A DNA stretch of 64,000 nucleotides from Taeniopygia guttata (taxonomy: Eukaryota > Chordata > Aves > Passeriformes > Estrildidae): NCBI RefSeq assembly GCF_048771995.1, contig NC_133060.1, positions 1,917,501 to 1,981,500 of the forward strand, read 5' to 3'. The position numbers and the translations under genes were made by a program. How positions within the stretch are numbered: position 1 is the first letter of the stretch; each line of letters begins with the position of its first letter. The notes below the pieces were generated by a model. The model was not told the origin of the DNA, searched no databases, and saw only the letters and a program-made list of their open reading frames with translations. Below, in pieces: positions 35,301 to 44,300 of this stretch.

Positions 35301-38300
35301 CTGCCCCAAAATTGTCCCCAAACTGCCCCAAAATCACCCCAAACTGCCCCAAAATCGCCCCAAAATCACCCCAAAGTGTGCCAGTGTCCCAAAAAATGCC
35401 CCTAAAACCACCCCAAAGCCCCTAAAACCACCTTAAAAGCACCTCAAAACCGCCCCAAAACTGTCCCAAATGGTCCAAAAATCACCCAAAATCACCCCAA
35501 AGTATCCCAAAATCACCCCAAACTGCCCCAAAACCATCTGCAAGGTGTCCCAGTGTCCCCAAAAATGCCCCTAAACCCCCCCAAAACCACCCTGAATCCC
35601 CCCAAAACCGCCCCAAACTCCCTCAAAACCACCCCAAACCCCCCTAAAACCACACTGAAATCGCCCCAAACCGCCCTAAAACTGCCCCAAACTGTCCCAA
35701 AATCACCCCAAATTATCCCGAAACCACCTGAAACTGTCCCAAAAAAGTCTGCAAGGTGTCCCAGTGTCCCCAAAATGCCCCTAAAGCCCCTCAAAACCAC
35801 CCCAAACCACCGCAAACCACCCTAAAACAGTCCCAAAATCACCCCAAAGTGTCCCAAAATCACCGCAAACCGCCCTAAAATTGTCCCCAAAGTGTTTTCG
35901 AGGTGTCCCAGTGTCCCCAAAATGTCCCAAAACCTCCCTGAATCCCCCCCAAACTGCCCCAAACTCTCTCAAAATCACCCCAAACCACCTTAAAACCACC
36001 TCAAAACCGCCCCAAATGGTCCAAAAATCACCCCAAAATCGCCCCAAACTGTCCCAAAATCACCCCAAACTGCCCCAAAATCATCCCCAAGGTGTCCCAG
36101 TGTCCCCAAACCACCCTGAATCCCCCCAAACCCCCCTAAAACCACACTGAAACTGCCCCAAACCACCCTCAAACTGCCCTAAACTGCCCCAAAATCACCC
36201 CAAACTGCCCCAAAATCACCCCAAATTATCCCAAAATCACCCCAAAGTGTCCCAGTATCCCCAAAAATGCCCCTAAACCCCCCTAAAACCACCCCAAACC
36301 CCCTCAAAACCACCCCAAAGCCCCTCAAAACCACCTCAAACCCCCTCAAAACCACCCCAAACCACCTTAAAACCACCTTGAAACCACCCCAAAACTGTCC
36401 CAAATGGTCCAAAAATCACCCCAAATTATCCCAAAATCCCCCCAAATTACCCCAAAATCACCCCAAACTGCCCCAAAATCGCCCCAAAATCACCCCAAAG
36501 TGTGCCAGTGTCCCAAAAAATGCCCCTAAAACCACCCCAAAGCCCCTAAAACCACCTTAAAAGCACCTCAAAACTGCCCCAAAACTGTCCCAAACTACCC
36601 CAAAACCACCCCAAACTGCCCCAAAATCACCCCAAAGTGCCCCAAAATCACCCCAAAGTGTGCCAGCATCCCCAAAAATGCCACTAAACCCCCTAAAACC
36701 ACACTGAAACCGCCCCAAACCACCCTAAAACTGCCCCAAACTGCCCTAAAATCACCCCAAACTGCCCCAAAATTGTCACCAAAGTGTCCCCGAGGTGTCC
36801 CAGTGTCCCTAAAGTGTCCCAAAACCACCCTGAATCCCCCCAAAACCATCCCAAACCACCTTAAAACCACCTCAAACCACCTTAAAACCACCCCAAACCC
36901 CCCTAAAACCACACTGAAACTGCCCCAAACCACCCTAAAACTGCCCCAAACTGCTTCGGAATCACCCCAAATTATCCCAAAATCACCCCAAATTATCCGA
37001 AAACCACCTCAAACTGTCCCAAAATTGTCTGCAAGGTGTCCCAGCGTCCCCAAAATCCCCCTAAAACCACCCAAAACCCCCCTAAAACCACACTGAAACC
37101 GCCTCAAATCAACCTCAAAGTGACCCAAACTGCCCCAAAATCACCCCAAACTGCCCCAAAATCACCCCAAAGTGTCCCAAAATCACCCCAAACTGCCCCA
37201 AAATCACCCCAAACTGCCCCAAAATCGCCCCAAAATCACCCCAAAGTGTGCCAGTGTCCCAAAAAATGCCCCTAAAACCACCCCAAAGCCCCTAAAACCA
37301 CCTTAAAAGCATCTCAGAACCACCCCTAAACTGACCCAAACTGTCCCAAAATCGCCCCAAAGTGTTCCAAAATCACCCCAAACCGCCCCAAAATTGTCCC
37401 CAAGGTGTCCCAGTGTCCCCAAAAATGCCCCCAAACCCCCCCAAAACCACCCTGAATCCCCCCAAACCACCCCAAAACCACCCCAACCCCCCCCTCAAAG
37501 TGCCCCAAACTGCCCCAAAATCACCCCAAACTGCCCCAAAATCACCCCAAAGTGCCCCAAAATCACCCCAAACGGCCCCAAAATCGTCCCCAGGTGCCAC
37601 CCACCCAGGGCGTGGGGGATGAGGTGCAGGAAGGCGTCCCCCTAAAATGACCCCAAAGCCCCTCAAAACCACCCCAAAGCACCCTAAAACCACCTTGAAA
37701 CTGCACCAAACTGTCCCAAAATCACCCCAAAGTGCCCCAAAATCACGCCAAAGTGCCCCAAAATTGTCCCCAAAGTGTCCCAGTGTCCCCAAAATGTCCC
37801 TAAACCCCCTAAAACCACCCCAAAACCCCTAAAACCACACTGAAACCGCCCCAAACCACCCTAAAACTGCCCCAAACTGCCCCAAAATCACCCCAAAGTG
37901 CCTCAAAATCACCCCAAACTGCCCCAAAATCACCCCAAAGTGTCCCAAAATCACCCCAAACTGTCCCAAAATCACCCCAAACTGCCCCAAAATCACCCCA
38001 AACTGCCCCAAAATCACCCCAAACTGTCCCAAAACCGGCTCCAAGATGTCCCAGTGTCCCCAAAATGCCCTTAAACCCCCTAAAACTACCCCAAACCCCC
38101 CCAAACCACACTGAAACTGCCCCAAACTGCCCCAAAATCACCCCAAACTGCCCCAAAATCACCCCAAATTATCCCAAAATCAGCCCAAACTGCCCCAAAA
38201 TCACCCCAAAAGGTCCCAAAATCATCTGCAAGGTGTCCCAGTGTCCCCAAAATCCCCCTAAAACCACCCCAAACCCCCCAAAAAACACCTCGAAACCGCC

Positions 38301-41300
38301 CCAAAACTGTCCTAAATGGTGCAAAAATCACCCAAAATCACCCCAAACTGCCCCAAACTCACCCCAAAGTGTCTCAGTGTCCCCAAAAATGCCCCTAAAC
38401 CCCCCTAAAATGACCCCAAACCCCCTCAAAACCATCCAAAACCACCCAAAAACCACCTTGAAACTGCACCAAACTGTCCCAAAATCACCCCAAACTGCCC
38501 CAAAATCACCCCAAACTGCCCCAAAATCGCCCCAAATAGCCCCAAAACCGTCCCCCAAGTGTCCCCGGGGTGTCCCAGTGTCCCTAAAGTGTCCCCAAAC
38601 CTCCCTGAATCCCCCCAAACCCCCCCAAAACCACCCCAAACCCCCCTAAAACCACACTGAAACCGCCCCAAACCACCCTAAAACTGCCCCAAACTGCTCC
38701 AAAATCACCCCAAACTGCCCCAAAATCACCCCAAATTATCCCAAAACCACCTCAAACTGCCCCAAAATTGTCCCCAAAGTGTCTTCGAGGTGTTCCAGTG
38801 TCCCCAGTGTCCCCAAACCTCCCTGAATCCCCCCAAAACCACCCCAAACCCCCTCAAAACCACCCCAAATCCCCCTCAAAACCACCTTAAAACCACCTCG
38901 AAACCGCCCCAAAAGGTCCAAAAAATCACCCAAAATCACCCCAAATTACCCCAAAATCACCCCAAACTGCCCCAAAATCACCCCAAGAGGTCCCAAAACT
39001 CTCTGCAAGGTGTCCCAGTGTCCCCAAAATGCCCCTAAAACCCCCTAAAACCACCCCAAAGCCCCTCAAAACATCCCCAAACCCCCTCAATACCACCTCG
39101 GAACCGCCCCAAACCCGTCCCAAATGGTCCAAAAATCACCCAAAATCACCCCAAACTGCCCCAAAATCGCCCCAAAGTGTCCCAAAATCACCCCAAACTG
39201 CCCCAAAATCACCCCAAAGTGTCCCAAAATTGTCCCCAAAGTGTCCCCAAGGTGTCCCAGTGTCCCCAAACCACCCTGAATCCCCCCAAAATCCCCCTAA
39301 AACCACCTCAACCCCCCCCAAAACCACACTGAAACCGCCTCAAATCAACCTCAAAGTGACCCAAACTGCCCCAAAACCACCCCAAAACTGTCCCAAAATC
39401 ACCCCAAACTGCCATAAAATCACCCCAAAGTGTGCCAGCATCCCCAAAAATGCCCCTAAATCCCCCTAAAACCACCCCAAAGCCCCCTAAAACCACACTG
39501 AAACCACCCCAAACCACCCTAAAACTGCCCCAAAATCACCCCAAACTGCCCCAAAATCACCCCAAAGTGTCCCAAAATCACCCCAAACTGCCCCAAAATT
39601 GTGCCCAAAGGGTCTTCGAGGTGTTCCAGTGTCTCTAAAGTGTCCCAAAACCACCCCAAAACCACCCCAAACCCCCGTAAAACCACACTGAAACCGCCCC
39701 AAACCACCCTAAAACTGCCCCAAAATCACCCCAAACTGTCCCAAAATCACCCCAAAATCACCCCAAAATGCCCCAAACGGCCCCAAAACCGTCCCCAGGG
39801 GTGTGACCCACCCAGGGCGTGGGGGATGAGGTGCAGGAAGGCGTCCCCCTAAAATGACCCCAAACCACCCTAAAACCACCTTGAAACTGCACCAAACTGT
39901 CCCAAAATCACCCCAAAATCGCCCCAAACTGCCCCAAAATGCCCCAAAATTGTCCCCAAAGTGTCCCCAAGGTGTCCCAGTGTCCCCAAACCACCCTGAG
40001 TCCCCCCAAAACCACCCCAAACCACCCGAAAACCACCTCGAAACCACCCCGAAACTGTCCCAAAAGGTCCAAAAATCACCCAAAATCACCCCAAATTATC
40101 CCCAAACCACCTGAAACTGTCCCAAAACCATCTGCAAGGTGTCCCAGTGTCCCCAAAATGCCCCTAAACTCCCCTAAAACCACACTGAAACCGCCCCAAA
40201 CCACCCTAAAACTACCACAAAATGACCCCAAATTATCCCAAAATCACCCCAGACTGCCCCAAAATCACCTCAAACTGTCCCAAAATCATCTGCAAGATGT
40301 CCCAGTGTCCCCAAACTGCCCCAAAACCGTCCCCAGGTGGCACCCACCCAGGGCGTGGGGGATGAGGTGCAGGAAGGCGTCCCCCAGCAGCCCCCCGGCA
40401 GCGAAGCTCAGCAGCAGCCGCAGCAGCCCCCGACGCCGGGGGGACCCCGAGTCCGCGGGGACCAGGAGCAGCAGCAGGTGTGGGGCCAGAGACACCCCCA
40501 GGGCTGCCCCCATCGTCTGGGGGGGAAAAAGAGAATTTTGGGGAAAAAAATGGGGGTTCAGGGGGTTAAAATGGGGATTTGGGGGGTTAAAATGGAGATT
40601 TGGGGGGTTAAAATGGCGTTTAAGGGGTTAAAATTGGGATTTTCGGGGGTTAAAATGGGGATTTGGGGGGTTAAAATAAGGTTTAAGGGGTTAAAATGGG
40701 GTTTAAGGGGTTAAAATGGGGATTTGGGGGTTAAAATGGCATTTAAGGGGTTAAAATGGGGATTTTGGGGGGTTAAAGTGGCGTTTAAGGGGTTAAAATG
40801 GGGTTTAAGGGGTTAAAATGGGGATTTTGGGGGGTTAAAATGGGGGTTTGGGGGTGCAAAAATGGGATTTTGGGGGTTAAAATGGGGTTCAGGGGGTTAA
40901 AATGGGGTTTAAGGGGTTAAAATGGGGATTTGGGGTGAAAAAATGGGGTTTAAGGGGTTAAAATGGGGTTTAAGGGGTTAAAATGGGGATTTTGGGGGGC
41001 TCAAAGGGGATTTGGGAAGGAAAAATGGGAATTTTGGGGTACAAAAAGGGGATTTGGGGGATCTCAGGGGGATTTTGGGGGGTCCCAGAGGGGATTTGGG
41101 GGGCTCAAAGGGGATTTGGGGGTTCAGGGGGACCCCGAATCCGCGGGGACCAGGAGCAGCAGCAGGTGTGGGGCCAGCGACACCCCCAGGGCTGCCCCCA
41201 TCGTCTGGGGGGGGAAAAGAGAATTTTGGGGGAAAAAAATGGGGGTTCAGGGGGTTAAAATGGGGATTTTGGGAGAAAAAACGGGGATTTGGGGTGAAAA

Positions 41301-44300
41301 AATGAAGATTTGGGGGGTTAAAATGGGGGTTTGGGGGGGTAAAATGGGGATTTGGGGGGTTAAAATGGGGTTTAAGGGGTTAAAATGGGGATTTTTGGGG
41401 GGCTCAAATGGGATTTGGGGGATCCCAGGGGGATTTTGGGGGTCCCAGAGGGATTTTGGGGGGCTCAAAGGGGATTTGGGGGGTTAAAATGGGGATTTGG
41501 GGGGGTAAAATGGCATTTAAGGGGTTAAAATGGGGATTTGGGGGGTCCCAGGGGGGATTTGGGGGTCCCAGAGGGGATTTGGGGGTCCCAGAGGAGATTT
41601 TGGGGGTCCCAGGGGGGATTTGGGGGTCCCAGGGGGGATTTGGGGGGTCCCAGAGGGGATTTGGGGGGTCCCAGACAGGATTTGGGGGTCCCAGAGGGGA
41701 TTTGGGGGATCCCAGAGGGATTTTGGGTGAAAAAACAGGGATTTGGGGAAAAAAAAATGGGGGTTCAGGAGTGAAAAAATGAGAATTTGGGGGGGAAAAA
41801 TGAGAATTTTGGGGGGAAAATGCGGATTTTGGGGGGGAAAATGGGGATTTGGGGTGAAAAAATGGGGATTTGGGGGTACAAAATGGGGATTTGGGGTGAA
41901 AAAACGAGGATTTTGGGAAAAAAATGGGGGTTTGGGGTGAAAAAATGGGGATTTGGGGAAAAAAATGGGGATTTGGGGTGAAAAAACGAAGATTTGGGGG
42001 GTTAAAATGGGGATTTGGGGGGGTAAAATGGGGTTTAAGGGGTTAAAATGGGGATTTGGGGGTGAAAAACAGGGATTTGGGGAAAAAATGGGGGTTTGGG
42101 GAAAAAAATGGGGATTTGGGGGGAAAACGGGGATTTGGGGTGAAAAATGGGGATTTGGGGGGAAAACGGGGGTTTGGGGTGAAAAATGGGGATTTGGGGG
42201 AAAAATGGGGGTTTGGGGGGTTAAAATGGCGTTTAAGGGGTTAAAATGGGGGTTTGGGGAAAAAAAAGGGGATTTGGGGTGAAAAAATGGGGATTTGGGG
42301 TGAAAAAATGGGGATTTGGGAAAAAAATGGGGATTTGGGGGGTTAAAATGGGGTTTTAGGGGTTAAAATGGCATTTAAGGGGTTAAAATGGGGGTTTGGG
42401 GGGTTAAAATGGGGATTTGGGGAAAAAAAACGTGGATTTTGGGAGAAAAAACGAAGATTTGGGGGGTTAAAATGGGGTTTAAGGGGTTAAAATGGGGATT
42501 TGGGGTGAAAAAATGGGGATTTGGGGTGAAAAAAATGAGAATTTTGGAGTGAAAATATGAGAATTTTGAGGTGAAAAAAATGAGGATTTGGAGAGAAAAA
42601 ATGAGGATTATGGGGGGGAAAAATGAGAATTTTGGGGGGAAAAAGTGAGAATTTTGGGGGGAAAAATGAGGATTTTAGGGTGAAAAAAATGAGGATTTTG
42701 GGGGTTAAAATGGGGATTTGGGGAAAAAAAAACGGGGATTTTGGGAGAAAAAACGAAGATTTGGGGGGTTAAAATGGGGATTTGGGGGGTTAAAATGGGG
42801 TTTAAGGGGTTAAAATGGCGTTTAAGGGGTTAAAATGGGGATTTGGGGTGAAAAAACGGGGATTTGGGGGGTTAAAATGGGGATTTTGGGGGGTTAAAAT
42901 GGGGTTTAAAGGGTTAAAATGGGGTTTAGGGGGTTAGAATGGGGATTTGGGGGGTCCCAGGGGGGATTTGGGGGGTCCCAGAGGGGATTTGGGGGTCCCA
43001 GACAGGATTTGGGGGTCCCAGAGGGGATTTGGGGGTCCCAGAGGGATTTTGGGGGGTCCCAGACGGGATTTGGGGGTCCCAGACAGGATTTGGGGGTCCC
43101 AGAGGGGATTTGGGGGGTCCCAGGGGGGATTTGGGGTGAAAAAACGGGAATTTGGGGGATTAAAATGGGGTTTAAGGGGTTAAAATGGGGATTTGGGGGG
43201 AAAAAATGGAGATTTGGGGGTGAAAAAATGGGGGTTTGGGGAAAAAAACGGGAATTTGGGGAAAAAAATGGAGATTTGGGGAAAAACGGGGGTTTGGGGA
43301 AAAAACCGGGGATTTGGGGGGTTAAAATGGGGTTTAAGGGGTTAAAATGGGGATTTGGGAAAAAAAATGGGGATTTGGGGGTGAAAAAATGGGGGTTTGG
43401 GGGGTTAAAATGGGGGTTTGGGGTGAAAAATGGGGATTTGGGGAAAAAAATGGGGATTTGGGGGGTTAAAATGGGGATTTGGGGGAAAAATGGGGGTTTG
43501 GGGAAAAAAAACGGGTATTTTGGGAGAAAAAACGAAGATTTGGGGGGTTAAAATGGGGATTTGGGGGTGAAAAACGGGGATTTGGGGAAAAAATGGGGAT
43601 TTGGGGGGTTAAAATGGGGTTTAAGGGGTTAAAATGGGGATTTGGGGGTCCCAGAGGGATTTTGGGGGAAAAAAATGGGGATTTGGGGAAAAAAATGGGG
43701 GTTTGGGGGTGAAAAAACGGGGATTTGGGGTGAAAAAATGGGGATTTGGGTAAAAAATGGGGGTTTGGGGAAAAAAACGGGGATTTTGGGTGAAAAAATG
43801 GGGATTTGGGGTGAAAAAATGAGAATTTGGGGTGAAAAAAAAGAGAATTTTGGGGTGAAAAAATGAGAATTTTGATGTGAAAAAATGAGAATTTTGGGGT
43901 GAAAACATGAGAATTTGGGGGGGAAAAAGTGAGAATTTGGGGGGGAAAATGAGAATTTTGGGGGGGAAAAACGAGAATTTTTGGGGGAAAAAAGGATTTT
44001 GGGGGGGAAAATGAGGATTTTGGGTGGAAAAAATGAGAATTTGGGGTAAAAAAATGAGAATTTTGGGGGGGAAAAAGTGAGAATTTTGGGGGGAAAAATG
44101 AGGATTTTGGGGGGAAAAAAATGAGAATTTTGGGGTGAAAAAAATGAGAATTTGGGGTGAAAAAATGAGGATTTTGGGGGGGAAAAATGAGAATTTTGGG
44201 GGGAAAATGAGGATTTTGGGGGGGAAATGGGGATTTTGGGGGGGAAATGGGGATTTTGGGGGGGGAAATTGGGGTTTAGGGGGGCTCGGGAGAGATTTGG

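Larger units (their letters stand above)
34467..40340. repeat. Intron 2 minisatellite, ccccaaaatcaccccaaactg type
   Basis: Units of about 10-20 bp (cccaaaatcac, cccaaactgc, taaaaccacc) with a higher-order block that starts near aaggtgtcccagtgtcccc and recurs roughly every 230-300 bp. It contains two fragments of exon 2, described separately. Sense strand is G-rich. Confidence 0.9.
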
